DNA of 64,000 nucleotides from assembly GCF_009847015.1 (NCBI RefSeq), contig NZ_WVEM01000010.1:62001-126000 (forward strand), given 5' to 3'. Positions 35,327-43,795 of this stretch are shown here, piece by piece. Below the pieces are notes generated by a model. The model worked only from the letters and a program-made list of their open reading frames with translations, was not told the DNA's origin and did no database searches. A program made the position numbers and the translations under genes. The DNA is from Sunxiuqinia indica (GTDB lineage: Bacteria; Bacteroidota; Bacteroidia; Bacteroidales; Prolixibacteraceae). Numbering within the stretch: position 1 is the stretch's first letter; each line of letters starts with the position of its first letter.

Positions 35327-36358
35327 ATGACAACACTAAAAGACCAACTTCAACACAAAATTGATTTTAAAACCAAGCCAACCGGGTCACTCGGACGGCT
35401 TGAAGAAATTGCCCTGCAATTGGGAATGATCCAAAACACGCTATCGCCAAAACTGGAAAAGCCAAGCCTGTTGGTATTTGCGGCCGACCACGGAATAGCT
35501 GATGAAGGCGTGAGCCCTTATCCGAAAGACGTCACCTGGCAAATGGCCATGAACTTCTGTGCCGGGGGAGCGGCCATTAGCGTTTTTTGTAAGCAAAACG
35601 GCATTACGCTGAAGGTGATTGATGCCGGCGTGGATTACGATTTTCCGGCCGATGGACCAATCATTGACGCGAAAATTGCCCGGGGTTCCAAAAATATGAT
35701 GATGGAGCCGGCGATGACCGTAGACGAATGTCAACTGGCGATGCAGCGTGGCGCTGAATTTGTCAAGCAGGAGGCCGAAGCCGGATGCAATACCATCGGA
35801 TTTGGTGAGATGGGCATTGGCAACACCTCGCCATCGTCCTTGTTGATGCACCGCTTTATGGAGCTGCCTGTTGAGGCTTGCACCGGGAAAGGAGCCGGAG
35901 TGGAAGGCGAAGCGCTGGATCATAAAACTGCCGTTCTGAAAGCCGTTTCGGAGAAGTACAATCCGCAAACCGCACTGGAGAATCTCGCCACCTTTGGGGG
36001 ACTGGAAATTGCCATGATGGTTGGCGCGATCTTAGAAGCCAGGCGCCAGCATATGGTCATCCTGATTGATGGCTTTATCGCGACAGCAGCAACCCTAACC
36101 GCTATTCAGTTTGATGAGTCGGTTCGTGATAATTGCATATTTTGCCACGCTTCGGAGGAAAAAGGGCACCAACTCATGCTGGATTTTCTAAATGCGAAAC
36201 CCGTGTTGAGCCTGGGTATGCGCCTGGGAGAAGGGTCAGGGGCAGCCGTGGCCTATCCTGTGATTCAGGCCGCTGCGACGTTTATCAATGAAATGGCTAG
36301 CTTTGAAGATGCGGGCGTCTCCAATAAAGAAGAGGACACAAGCGTACAAAGCTCATAG
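35327..36358 (+). CDS. cobT: Nicotinate-nucleotide:DMB phosphoribosyltransferase
   Basis: A 343-aa enzyme that makes alpha-ribazole phosphate from the lower-ligand base and nicotinate mononucleotide. It shows KPTGSLGRLEEIALQLG at the start, VFAADHGIADEGVSPYP (about 48-64), FGEMGIGNTSPSSLL (about 164-178), GKGAGVEGEALDHK (about 188), and LGMRLGEGSGAAVAYPV near residue 300, which carries the catalytic Glu. The length is normal for CobT. It sits 78 bases after cobU and 53 bases before cobS. Its base preference cannot be read from sequence. Confidence 0.95.
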   Translation: MTTLKDQLQHKIDFKTKPTGSLGRLEEIALQLGMIQNTLSPKLEKPSLLVFAADHGIADEGVSPYPKDVTWQMAMNFCAGGAAISVFCKQNGITLKVIDAGVDYDFPADGPIIDAKIARGSKNMMMEPAMTVDECQLAMQRGAEFVKQEAEAGCNTIGFGEMGIGNTSPSSLLMHRFMELPVEACTGKGAGVEGEALDHKTAVLKAVSEKYNPQTALENLATFGGLEIAMMVGAILEARRQHMVILIDGFIATAATLTAIQFDESVRDNCIFCHASEEKGHQLMLDFLNAKPVLSLGMRLGEGSGAAVAYPVIQAAATFINEMASFEDAGVSNKEEDTSVQSS

Positions 36359-36376
36359 GTCCGCGAGTCATAGAAC

Positions 36377-36411
36377 AACTTGAAATTTGGAATGTTAAAC
36401 TTGGAACTTCA
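36377..36411 (+). repeat. Intergenic repeat copy C (AAACTTGGAACTT type)
   Basis: CTTGAAATTTGGAATG followed by TTAAACTTGGAACTTC, directly before the cobS start codon. Same family and orientation as copy A. Confidence 0.5.
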
Positions 36412-37164
36412 ATGAAACAGCAACTCAACTTATTCCTGACCGCGGTGATGTTTTACACCCGCATTCCGGTTCCCCGGGCGTTGGGTTTTTCCAATGAGCG
36501 GCTGAACCGGTCTACCCGCTATTTCCCATTGATTGGGTGGATTGTGGGAGGTATTGGTGCAACTGTTTTTTATGGGTTGAATCTTTTGCTACCTGCTGAA
36601 GTGGCGGTTTTTATCAGCATGTTGGCGACTATTTTCGTTACCGGAGCTTTTCATGAAGATGGGTTTGCCGACTTCTGCGATGGCTTTGGCGGCGGTTACA
36701 CGCGCGAAAAGATCTTCACCATCATGAAGGACAGCCGGATTGGAACCTACGGAACCGTCGGATTAATCGGCATGTTGGGGACGAAGTTCCTGGCCCTGCA
36801 GGCCCTGCCGCCGTTGATGATTCCGTTGGTGTTGGTGGCTGCACACGCGTTCAGTCGGATCATGCCGGTGGTGGTTATCTTTACCAGCTGGTACTCCCGC
36901 GAAGATGAATTGAGCAAGACCAAGCCCATCGGGAAAAAAGGCAAATGGTCAGACCTGTTGCTCGCGCTGATCGTTGGCCTGTTGCCCGCAGCTTTCCTGC
37001 CCTGGCAGCTGATGGCCGTCGTTTTGCCGCTTTCGCTGTTCATCACCTTTCTGTTCAAAAAATACATCGAACGGAAAATAGGTGGCTACACCGGCGATTG
37101 CCTCGGCGCATTGCAGCAGATTGTGGAAGTGGTGTTTTACCTGACTTTACTGGCCCTGGTATGA
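36412..37164 (+). CDS. cobS: Adenosylcobinamide-GDP ribazoletransferase
   Basis: A 250-aa inner-membrane enzyme (about six helices) that joins adenosylcobinamide-GDP to alpha-ribazole (phosphate), giving adenosylcobalamin (phosphate). The acidic Mg2+ motif HEDGFADFCDGFGGG (about residue 81) and RIGTYGTVGLIGMLGTK (about 107-123) are diagnostic, and IGGYTGDCLGALQQIVE near the C-terminus completes it. Its stop overlaps the cobC start by four bases (ATGA). Confidence 0.95.
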   Translation: MKQQLNLFLTAVMFYTRIPVPRALGFSNERLNRSTRYFPLIGWIVGGIGATVFYGLNLLLPAEVAVFISMLATIFVTGAFHEDGFADFCDGFGGGYTREKIFTIMKDSRIGTYGTVGLIGMLGTKFLALQALPPLMIPLVLVAAHAFSRIMPVVVIFTSWYSREDELSKTKPIGKKGKWSDLLLALIVGLLPAAFLPWQLMAVVLPLSLFITFLFKKYIERKIGGYTGDCLGALQQIVEVVFYLTLLALV

Positions 37165-37694
37165 ATATCCACGGCATTCGACATACCAAAGTGGATGTCC
37201 CGCAAGGAATTTGTTACGGGCAGAGCGATGTGGGGCTGGCTTCGAGTTACCCGGAAGAGCTGGCTCTGGTGAAACGTCTGGTCGATAAGCAGTCTTTCGA
37301 TGCCATTTTTTCAAGTCCTTTGCAACGGTGCCGGACGCTGGCGCAGGATTTATTTCCCGGGGATGAAATCAGGTATGATGACCGGTTGAAGGAGCTTCAT
37401 TTTGGCGATTGGGAATTGCAACGCTGGGACGCTATCAGCCAAACCGCTGAGGCGAAAGCCTGGTTCAACGATTTTGTGCAGGTGAAATGTCCACGGGGGG
37501 AGGCTTTTGTCGACCAGATTGAACGCGCGAACGCTTTCCTGGATGAGTTGAGGCAAGAGGCTTTGGAGCATGTGGTACTGGTGACTCACGGGGGCATCCT
37601 CCGCGCGCTGGATTGCCTGCTGGGCGGAACAGCGCCGCTAAACGCCTTTCAAAAACGGGTCGATTACGGGGAACTGGTTCATTTCAACCTTTAA
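37161..37694 (+). CDS. cobC: Alpha-ribazole phosphatase-type histidine phosphatase
   Basis: A 177-aa histidine phosphatase, the start set at the ATG at 37161 that overlaps cobS; the longer upstream frame is a shadow of cobS. It shows GIRHTKVDVPQGICYGQSD at the N-terminus, with the catalytic His in RHT, FSSPLQRCRTLAQ (about 50), LKELHFGDWELQRWDAI (about 75) and VVLVTHGGILRALDCLL near residue 140. These are the family's His-Arg-Glu-His set. It should remove the 5' phosphate of alpha-ribazole phosphate or adenosylcobalamin phosphate. Placement with cobUTS supports this over a general phosphatase. Confidence 0.92.
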   Translation: MNIHGIRHTKVDVPQGICYGQSDVGLASSYPEELALVKRLVDKQSFDAIFSSPLQRCRTLAQDLFPGDEIRYDDRLKELHFGDWELQRWDAISQTAEAKAWFNDFVQVKCPRGEAFVDQIERANAFLDELRQEALEHVVLVTHGGILRALDCLLGGTAPLNAFQKRVDYGELVHFNL

Positions 37695-37750
37695 TACACC
37701 GATTGATGATACCGACTTCCAGCGATCCATTTGATCAAGTAAGCTTTTAT

Positions 37751-38209
37751 TCAGGCAAAGTGATAACCCCGGTTCCGGTTATGTTGCTTGATGCTGCGGA
37801 ACTGGTAGGGCTGCATCTTTTGATGAGCCTGGAAAAACTGCGTAAAGCTGCTTTGCGAAAGTCCGAGAATACGCCCGATCTCTTTAAACGAAAGGGTGGT
37901 ATCTCCCAGCAAGTCGCAGACTACCTGGCGCAAATACTCATTAATCCAGTCGTGCGCACTCATGCCCGACATGCAGCGGATAGCCCCATCAAAATGGCGC
38001 GTGTTGACGCCCAATGTCCTGGCATAGAACGATACCGGGTGTTTACCATGCTGGCGAACCAGGTTGGCAAAAAGGTCCATGTAACTGTTGCCGCTCGGCT
38101 TGTTTTCGAGCGTTACGGTCAATACTCGGTTGCCTTCCGGAGCAGTGATGTCTGCCAGGCCGCTGTAAACCACCTGTGGCGTAATGGGAGGGTATTCAAC
38201 AGGAATCAT
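37751..38209 (-). CDS. AraC-family HTH regulator, short form
   Basis: A 152-aa protein, half the normal AraC length. The C-terminal DNA-binding domain (about 50-145) has two helix-turn-helices: FYARTLGVNTRHFDGAIRCM and FKEIGRILGLSQSSFTQFFQ (about 107-126). The first 45 residues give no cupin-type sensor domain, so effector binding is doubtful. It is convergent with cobC (57 bases apart) and divergent from cobQ, with 273 bases between the two starts. That shared region carries an about 42-bp repeat array and could hold its operators. Control of cobalamin genes is an inference. Confidence 0.85.
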   Translation of the reverse strand: MIPVEYPPITPQVVYSGLADITAPEGNRVLTVTLENKPSGNSYMDLFANLVRQHGKHPVSFYARTLGVNTRHFDGAIRCMSGMSAHDWINEYLRQVVCDLLGDTTLSFKEIGRILGLSQSSFTQFFQAHQKMQPYQFRSIKQHNRNRGYHFA

Positions 38210-38230
38210 AGGCTTGCGTTGGGTTGTTTT

Positions 38231-38442
38231 AAGGACAAGTTAGGGCAATTTTTAATGAAAATCAACCAGTTTCTAAAATCTTTGTGCTTACATTTAAGAA
38301 AATCATACAAAGACATAAAAAATGTACCTTTGGATTTTATGAATTTGTGCGAATTTATTGAAAATAGCGGTGTGCATTTTAGGAAAGTAATCAAGATATT
38401 AAAATCTACAGCTGTTGATTTTAGGAAATATACCAAAAGTAT
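38231..38442. repeat. Degenerate about 42-bp tandem repeat between araC-like gene and cobQ
   Basis: Five units of 40-44 bases run from 38231 to 38442 (bounds about 38231, 38275, 38317, 38361, 38401). The four right-hand units begin with AAAA, and the first with AAGG. Each carries a GATTTTAGGAAA-like core at the same phase: CATTTAAGAAA, GATTTTATGAA, CATTTTAGGAAA and GATTTTAGGAAA are visible. Spacing of about 42 bases is close to four helical turns. The region also gives small shadow ORFs on both strands because the period is near a multiple of three. It contains TACCTTTG at 38325. Confidence 0.5.
38325..38332 (+). promoter_or_regulatory. Candidate promoter of cobQ
   Basis: TACCTTTG matches TAnnTTTG inside the second or third repeat unit. 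No convincing -33 element was seen, so the call is weak. A regulator bound on the repeat would overlap it. Confidence 0.35.
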
Positions 38443-38482
38443 AAAAATTAACTTCATTTTTCATCAAACGATTACTTAGGAT

Positions 38483-39964
38483 ATGGAAAATAACACGAAA
38501 CTTAAGCCCATTCTGTTTGTTGGCACCGGTTCCGATGTCGGGAAATCGGTCATCAACGCTGCCTTTTGCCGCATCTTCAAGCAGGATGGCTACCACCCGG
38601 CACCTTTTAAGGCACAAAACATGTCGTTGAACTCGTTTGCCAGCGAAGAGGGTTTGGAATTAGGGCGTGCGCAGGCTGTGCAGGCCGAAGCTTGTGGCAT
38701 TCCGTGCCTTAGCGTTATGAATCCCATTTTGCTGAAGCCCACAAGCCATAAAAGTGCGCAAATTGTGCTCAATGGCAAGCCCATGGGCGACCAGTCGGCC
38801 CGCGAGTATTTCCTGAAAACCGATCGCGACTTTTTGTTTGCCGAGGCGATGAAAGCCTGGCGGTCACTGGATGCCCGGTACAATCCCATCGTGATGGAAG
38901 GAGCCGGAAGTATTTCCGAAGTGAACCTCTGGGATAAAGACATTACCAACATGCGGGTGGCGCTGGAAACCGGCTCGCCCACCATTCTGATTGCCGACAT
39001 TGATCGGGGCGGGGTGTTTGGCAGCGTGTATGGCACCATCAAATTACTGCCCGAAGCGGAGCGTAAGCTGATTAAAGGCATTCTGATTAATAAGTTCCGG
39101 GGCGATATCAGTTTGTTTGAAGATGGACGAAAAACGCTGGAAGAGTTAACCGGAATCCCTGTGATTGGTGTAGTTCCTTATTTTACCGATATTCATATCG
39201 AACAGGAAGACAGCGTGGTGATTGACTACAAACGGGGTAGCACCGAAGCCGGGAAAATAAACATCGCTGTGGTTTTGCTGCGGCACATGAGCAACTTTAC
39301 CGATTTCAATATGCTGGAGCGTATGCCCGACGTCAACCTCTATTATTCGGCCAACCCGGCCGAGATTGCCAAAGCTGATGTGGTGTTGGTGCCTGGCTCA
39401 AAAAACACGATTTCCGACCTGGTTCACCTGCGGGATCGGGGGCTGGCCAAGGCAGTTATCCATGCTTCGGAGGCCGGGAAAGGCGTGTATGGCATTTGTG
39501 GCGGCTACCAAATTATGGGGGAAGAAATTCGAGATCCCGACGGTGTTGAAGGTGATATTGATGTTATGCCGGGTTTGGGCTTATTGCCTGTTGTAACTAC
39601 TTTAAGTAAAGAAAAACGTACGGTGCAAACCAAATTTCAATTTGCAGGTCGAAATGAGACTTGCTCGGGCTATGAGATTCATATGGGAAAGACCCAACGA
39701 ATGAATAACAAAGCGCTCTGCCAATTGGAAGACGGATCGGCGGATGGCTGCATGGTTTCGCCCAAACTGTGGGGAACATACCTGCATGGCATTTTCGACA
39801 ACAAAGCGGTGGTGGAGGAAATGCTGAAAGCGAATCAACTGCAGGCCGAAGTTGCAGCCTTTGACTACGAGGCTTTCAAGGAGGAACAGTATAACAAACT
39901 GGCTGCTCATGTTCGGGTCCATGTTGATATGGACTATGTGTATTCGGTGTTGAAAGAAAAATAA
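38483..39964 (+). CDS. cobQ: Cobyric acid synthase (adenosylcobyric acid synthase)
   Basis: A 493-aa enzyme that amidates four side chains of adenosylcobyrinic acid a,c-diamide using glutamine and ATP. N-terminal dethiobiotin-synthetase-like domain: FVGTGSDVGKSVINAAFC (about 11-28), KAQNMSLNSFASEEGLELGRAQ near residue 45 (20-base windows of this are strongly conserved), and ADIDRGGVFGSVYGTI (about 172). C-terminal glutamine amidotransferase: nucleophile in GVYGICGGYQIMG (about 340) and catalytic His in GTYLHGIFDN (about 431). No corrin-ring genes lie in the window, so its substrate would come from elsewhere or from salvage. Confidence 0.95.
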   Translation: MENNTKLKPILFVGTGSDVGKSVINAAFCRIFKQDGYHPAPFKAQNMSLNSFASEEGLELGRAQAVQAEACGIPCLSVMNPILLKPTSHKSAQIVLNGKPMGDQSAREYFLKTDRDFLFAEAMKAWRSLDARYNPIVMEGAGSISEVNLWDKDITNMRVALETGSPTILIADIDRGGVFGSVYGTIKLLPEAERKLIKGILINKFRGDISLFEDGRKTLEELTGIPVIGVVPYFTDIHIEQEDSVVIDYKRGSTEAGKINIAVVLLRHMSNFTDFNMLERMPDVNLYYSANPAEIAKADVVLVPGSKNTISDLVHLRDRGLAKAVIHASEAGKGVYGICGGYQIMGEEIRDPDGVEGDIDVMPGLGLLPVVTTLSKEKRTVQTKFQFAGRNETCSGYEIHMGKTQRMNNKALCQLEDGSADGCMVSPKLWGTYLHGIFDNKAVVEEMLKANQLQAEVAAFDYEAFKEEQYNKLAAHVRVHVDMDYVYSVLKEK

Positions 39965-39976
39965 ATAAGAAAGATG

Positions 39977-40045
39977 AAAGTCATTCCGAACTTGTTTCGG
40001 AATCTGTTAGCTATTTAAATCAGATTCTGAAACAAACTCGAGGTG
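39977..40045 (-). repeat. Two copies of the GATTCCGAAACAAGTTCGGAATGA repeat
   Basis: On the minus strand, 39977-40004 reads GATTCCGAAACAAGTTCGGA followed by ATGACTTT. On the plus strand, 40022-40045 is a decayed second copy (GATTCTGAAACAAACTCGAGGTGA). They belong to the same family as the copies at 43718 and 45383 and lie between cobQ and cbiB. Confidence 0.6.
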
Positions 40046-40063
40046 ATAAGATCGCTCAGTATT

Positions 40064-41002
40064 ATGGATAATTTCAACCTCATCATATTACCACTTTTAA
40101 TTGGGTTTGCACTCGATTGTGTTTTGGGAGATCCCCGTTGGCTGCCACATCCAATCCGCTTATTTGGTTTGATGATTGCCCAGCTTGATCATGCTTTTAA
40201 CCGGGGCAAACGTCGCAAGTTAAAAGGTGTGCTGGTTGCTGGGGCGTTGGTTGGTTTTACCTGGTTTCTTTTCTACTTGTTGTTTGAGCAACTGGAACAT
40301 CATCCCTATTTCTATATCATTTGGGCAAGTGTCGGCGTGTTTTTTGGGTTGGCCAACCGTAGCTTGATTTACGAGTCGTGGTTGGTTATTCGGGTACTGG
40401 AAAAAGAGGGAGTTGAAGCTGGACGCAAACAGCTCTCTTTTATTGTTGGTCGTGATACCTCGCAACTGAATGGGCAGCAAATTCGTACCGCCGTGTTGGA
40501 AACGATGGCCGAAAACCTCAGCGACGGCGTGATTGCTCCGCTGTTCTACTATGCTGTTGGTGGTATTCCGGCACTTTTCGCCTTTAAAATGGCCAGCACC
40601 CTCGACTCGATGATTGCCTACAAAGATGCCCGCTATAAGTACTTTGGTTGGTTTGCTGCCCGCCTCGATGATGTGCTGAACTTAATTCCTGCCCGCATAA
40701 CTGCTTTATTGATGGTGATGGTTAGCTTAAGTTGGAGCGGAGTACAACACATCTTTCGCTACGGGAATCAACATGCCAGCCCCAATGCCGGCTATCCCGA
40801 AGCAGCGCTGGCCGGTATCCTGAAATGCCGGTTTGGCGGACCAAATGTGTATCATGGCAAGCTGGTGGAGAAACCTTACATCGGCCATCATCAGAAAACA
40901 ATTACTACCCGCGATTTTTGGTTTACGGCCTATTTGAACGTAGCGAGCGCGGTGGTAATGGTCGGAATGACTATCGCTTTAGTTTGGTATTTATTTGGGT
41001 AA
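40064..41002 (+). CDS. cbiB: Adenosylcobinamide-phosphate synthase
   Basis: A 312-aa inner-membrane enzyme that attaches aminopropanol (or its phosphate) to adenosylcobyric acid. Seen: LDCVLGDPRWLPHPIRLFG (about 15-33), FIVGRDTSQLNGQQIRTAVL (about 125-144) where Arg-Asp-Thr is conserved, ENLSDGVIAPLFYYAVGG (about 148) and AYKDARYKYFGWFAARLDDV. I start at the ATG at 40064 (MDNFNLIILPL); a GTG at 40043 would add seven residues. The 3' end overlaps the convergent cysQ gene by 32 bases. No threonine-phosphate decarboxylase gene, often linked, is in the window. Confidence 0.95.
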   Translation: MDNFNLIILPLLIGFALDCVLGDPRWLPHPIRLFGLMIAQLDHAFNRGKRRKLKGVLVAGALVGFTWFLFYLLFEQLEHHPYFYIIWASVGVFFGLANRSLIYESWLVIRVLEKEGVEAGRKQLSFIVGRDTSQLNGQQIRTAVLETMAENLSDGVIAPLFYYAVGGIPALFAFKMASTLDSMIAYKDARYKYFGWFAARLDDVLNLIPARITALLMVMVSLSWSGVQHIFRYGNQHASPNAGYPEAALAGILKCRFGGPNVYHGKLVEKPYIGHHQKTITTRDFWFTAYLNVASAVVMVGMTIALVWYLFG

Positions 41003-41855
41003 TTTTATTCGCAATCTCCTTTGTCGAAGCGTACAAAATCCCCTCATGGTTCATAAAGGTTGAATTCTTGCGATTTAAATCCAATGGTTCGCCGTGCATG
41101 TTGCTGACCCAAGCTCCGGCTTCAGAATAGATACATGCACTGGCTGCATAATCCCACAGGCTGCCGCCACCTTGTTTCTTTTTGGGGTATTTGAAGTAGC
41201 AGGCGGGAGCTTTTTCGATCACCCAACATGCGTTAAGTGCTGCGCCTCCTTTAAATTGTGTTTCGAATCCGTTATAGCCCAAATCTTCGCTAATTGCTTT
41301 AAGCTCCGAAATTGATTCATTAAACAATGGGTGATCCTGAAAGCTTGAATCACTAACCAGGTAAAGCGGAGCATCCTTTGCTGACTGTACAGTCCATTTG
41401 CGTCCATTGCGGAAAGCGCCCTGACCTTTTACGGCCTTGTAAAGGATCTTTTTTAGCGGATCGAAAATAACACCAATTACCGGTTCTCCGCTTTTTGATA
41501 CCAAGCCAATGGAAACCGCGTAACCATGTTGTTGATTGATAAAAGCCAGTGTTCCGTCAATGGGGTCGATACACCAAAAGTAGTCCTTTTCGAACCGTTC
41601 ATGGTTGTCGGGGCTTTCTTCTCCCAGCGTGCCCAAGTCAAATAATTTTGAGTATTTGTCCAGCATTTCAAGAATAAGCTCCTGCGCCATGAGGTCAACT
41701 TCGGTAACCACTTGCGATGCCAGACTGTCGGCACCGCCTTTGTTTTCAACGTTCAACTTTTTCGAGCTGTGTGACGAAATTAATTCTCCGGCTTTTAAGG
41801 CTGCCGAAGTTGCTGCTTCACCTAATGCTGCTAAATCCTGATCGGTTAATTGCAT
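40971..41855 (-). CDS. cysQ: 3'(2'),5'-bisphosphate nucleotidase / inositol monophosphatase family
   Basis: A 294-aa lithium-sensitive-type phosphatase. Metal-site motifs: LGEESPD (Glu, about 85), DPIDGTLAFINQQHGYAVSIG (about 105-125, Asp-Pro-Ile-Asp-Gly-Thr) and SLWDYAASACIYSEAGAW near residue 250. I start at the ATG at 41855 (MQLTDQDLAALG); the longer frame adds 11 basic residues. CysQ removes the 3' phosphate from PAP, a by-product of sulfate assimilation, but the family also contains inositol monophosphatases. It follows the phosphotransferase gene by 10 bases on the same strand. Confidence 0.85.
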   Translation of the reverse strand: MQLTDQDLAALGEAATSAALKAGELISSHSSKKLNVENKGGADSLASQVVTEVDLMAQELILEMLDKYSKLFDLGTLGEESPDNHERFEKDYFWCIDPIDGTLAFINQQHGYAVSIGLVSKSGEPVIGVIFDPLKKILYKAVKGQGAFRNGRKWTVQSAKDAPLYLVSDSSFQDHPLFNESISELKAISEDLGYNGFETQFKGGAALNACWVIEKAPACYFKYPKKKQGGGSLWDYAASACIYSEAGAWVSNMHGEPLDLNRKNSTFMNHEGILYASTKEIANKITQINTKLKR

Positions 41856-41865
41856 GCGTTTTCTT

Positions 41866-42843
41866 TTAGTTCTGTAACTGATTAACAACTTTGCGAGCCA
41901 GACGTTCGCTGTAACTATTAATTTTCCAGTGGCCAGGGCTCCAGCCTTTCAAAAAGCGGTGGAAGTCGGTCCAGGCAATGGGAAACATTTCCCGCCAATT
42001 GGCTTCCAACGCATTGAAATCAATTTCTTTTTGGTGTTTGTTCAAGGCCCGCTTGAGTGCTTCGAAGTATACGTTCAGCAATTGGTCTTCCATTTTTTCG
42101 CAGTCGTCTTCATACAAACAACTGCCAATAAAATAGGCAACATCTTTCATGCCGCATCCACCGCCAACGTACTGAAAATCGACGGCTGCAACCTGATTTC
42201 CTTTTGGTGAAAAACAGAAATTAGCCAACTTCGCATCGCCATGCACAAAGGTCTGAAAAGGACTTTCCTGTAGCTTCTGATCGATCTTTCTGGCTGCGTG
42301 TTTGAGCGGTAAGTCGGTCAATACTTCCAGCTCATCTGGTCGCGTATCTAAATGCCAGTAAGTGCCAACAGGCCACAACCCGGTTGGTTTTTCTCCCATA
42401 AAGGTGGCATGAAAATTTGCCAGCCATTGCAAGCAGGCTTCAATCTCCTCCCAGCTTACAGCTGTTTTTCTTTCCGGGAAACCGGCTTCATCCAAATCTT
42501 CCAAGACCATCAGCACTTCATCACCTAACGTCTCGATAGCCAAATATTTGGGAACACGACATGCTTCATCACAATACTGATTCCAGTTTTGATACCATGC
42601 TGTTTCAACCTGATAGGAATGCAGTTTTCGCTGATGAGACAAGTCGGTGTTCCAGCCTCTGGGGTGTTTCGTGTTTTCAGGAAGCCTGACATGCTTAACC
42701 ACAACCGTTTTATCGTTCGATCCGGTTAAGCCATAACGAACAATGCTGCCGTAGCCACTCCACAAGCTTTGTATTTGCTCTAATTCAAAAAAATCACGCG
42801 AGCCGGTAGCTGTTTTTATTGTTTTCAGGAACTGATCGTTCAT
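41866..42843 (-). CDS. Phosphotransferase (APH/choline-kinase-like) family protein
   Basis: A 325-aa kinase-like protein. It has [20 protein letters not shown] with the ATP-site Lys (about 50), [20 protein letters not shown] as the hinge (about 105), and the catalytic [13 protein letters not shown] (about 199-211), then [19 protein letters not shown] with the metal-binding Asp. This is the APH fold used for small-molecule phosphorylation (aminoglycosides, choline, ecdysteroid-like substrates). A specific substrate cannot be named. It lies upstream of cysQ in the same unit. Confidence 0.85.
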   Translation of the reverse strand: MNDQFLKTIKTATGSRDFFELEQIQSLWSGYGSIVRYGLTGSNDKTVVVKHVRLPENTKHPRGWNTDLSHQRKLHSYQVETAWYQNWNQYCDEACRVPKYLAIETLGDEVLMVLEDLDEAGFPERKTAVSWEEIEACLQWLANFHATFMGEKPTGLWPVGTYWHLDTRPDELEVLTDLPLKHAARKIDQKLQESPFQTFVHGDAKLANFCFSPKGNQVAAVDFQYVGGGCGMKDVAYFIGSCLYEDDCEKMEDQLLNVYFEALKRALNKHQKEIDFNALEANWREMFPIAWTDFHRFLKGWSPGHWKINSYSERLARKVVNQLQN

Positions 42844-43002
42844 GTAAATTTATTACTTCAATTGAGTCGCGAAGATAGTTAAACGTGAGCTTCTGCTAAA
42901 CTGATATAAGGATTGGTCATCGAACTTAATTTATTCGTAACTATTTTTAATCGAGTGCTGACGAAAAATGTTGTTATTTTGTGATCAACATATCCATATA
43001 TC

Positions 43003-43650
43003 ATGACCAATTTCACTCATCTTATTTTCGATCTCGACGGTACTTTAATCAATTCAAAAATTGGCTTGCTCAACTCACTGGACTATATGCTTGAGCAAAT
43101 GAATGTTGATGTGGATGGAGCCGCCATCGTTGATCAGTTGATTGGTCCCCCCATCCAGGATGGCTTAAAAAATGTGCTCGGGTTTGATGACAGGCAAGTT
43201 AATTTGGGTGTGAAACTTTTTCGCGAGTATTACAGTCAGCAAGGGTTGTACGAAGGAGAGCTGTATCCCGGTGTGCTGGAATTACTGGAAGAATTGTTCC
43301 AACAAGGGAAGCAGCTTTATGTGGCGACTTCAAAAAGAGATGAGTTTGCCCATGAAGTTTTGCGGAGCTTTGAATTGGATCGTTACCTGGTGGATGCGCA
43401 GGGGGCGGGCAATGGCGACAAACACTCCAAAGCTGAATTAATCACCAGGCTGATGGATCGTAATCAAATCATGCCATCCGAAAAAGTCGTGATGATTGGA
43501 GATACTAAATACGACCTTATTGGTGGCCAGGCCAATGAAATCAGCACGATTGCCGTGGGCTATGGCTTTGGAAACAGCGCAGAACTGAAGGAGCTGAACC
43601 CCACTTTCTTTGTTGAGGAGGTAGAGGAATTGTTTGAGTTGTTGGTGTGA
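43003..43650 (+). CDS. HAD-superfamily phosphatase, phosphoglycolate phosphatase-like
   Basis: A 215-aa HAD hydrolase with all four motifs: I FDLDGTLINSKIG (nucleophile Asp at about 10), II VATSKRDEFAHEVL (about 108), III and IV around KVVMIGDTKYDLIGGQAN (about 165-182). The cap region (about 20-85) is helical (C1 type). It resembles Gph/PgmB-type phosphatases acting on small phospho-sugars or phosphoglycolate; the substrate is open. It is a stand-alone gene, with a 145-base gap before the next. Confidence 0.88.
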   Translation: MTNFTHLIFDLDGTLINSKIGLLNSLDYMLEQMNVDVDGAAIVDQLIGPPIQDGLKNVLGFDDRQVNLGVKLFREYYSQQGLYEGELYPGVLELLEELFQQGKQLYVATSKRDEFAHEVLRSFELDRYLVDAQGAGNGDKHSKAELITRLMDRNQIMPSEKVVMIGDTKYDLIGGQANEISTIAVGYGFGNSAELKELNPTFFVEEVEELFELLV

Positions 43651-43717
43651 AATGCAATTGCTCGCCCTGATCTTGTTGCAGGTTCAGTGTAGAACGTACC
43701 TTTCCTTGGCAGATGAA

Positions 43718-43745
43718 GATCCCGAGAAGAGTTTGGGATGACTTT
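43718..43745 (+). repeat. 28-bp repeat, left copy bracketing the ATPase cassette
   Basis: GATCCCGAGAAGAGTTTGGG followed by ATGACTTT. It matches the copy at 45383-45410 in 24 of 28 positions, in the same orientation, so the two bracket genes 43796-45327. Confidence 0.65.
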
Positions 43746-43795
43746 CTATTTTGAATGTTGTAATTATGGTTATTTTCAGTTTACTATAAAATAAA

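Noticed and set aside
36945-37160. In-frame extension of cobC to the left
   Set aside because: It is the shadow of cobS in another frame; the ATG at 37161 overlaps the cobS stop and opens the phosphatase domain.
38206-38457. Minus-strand open frame of 83 codons with FLK-type repeats
   Set aside because: The apparent protein repeat arises from the DNA repeat of about 42 bp, whose period is near a multiple of three.
37613-38479. Plus-strand open frame of 288 codons over cobC end, the AraC gene and the repeat
   Set aside because: It runs antisense to a clear HTH gene and through the repeat array; no protein family was seen.
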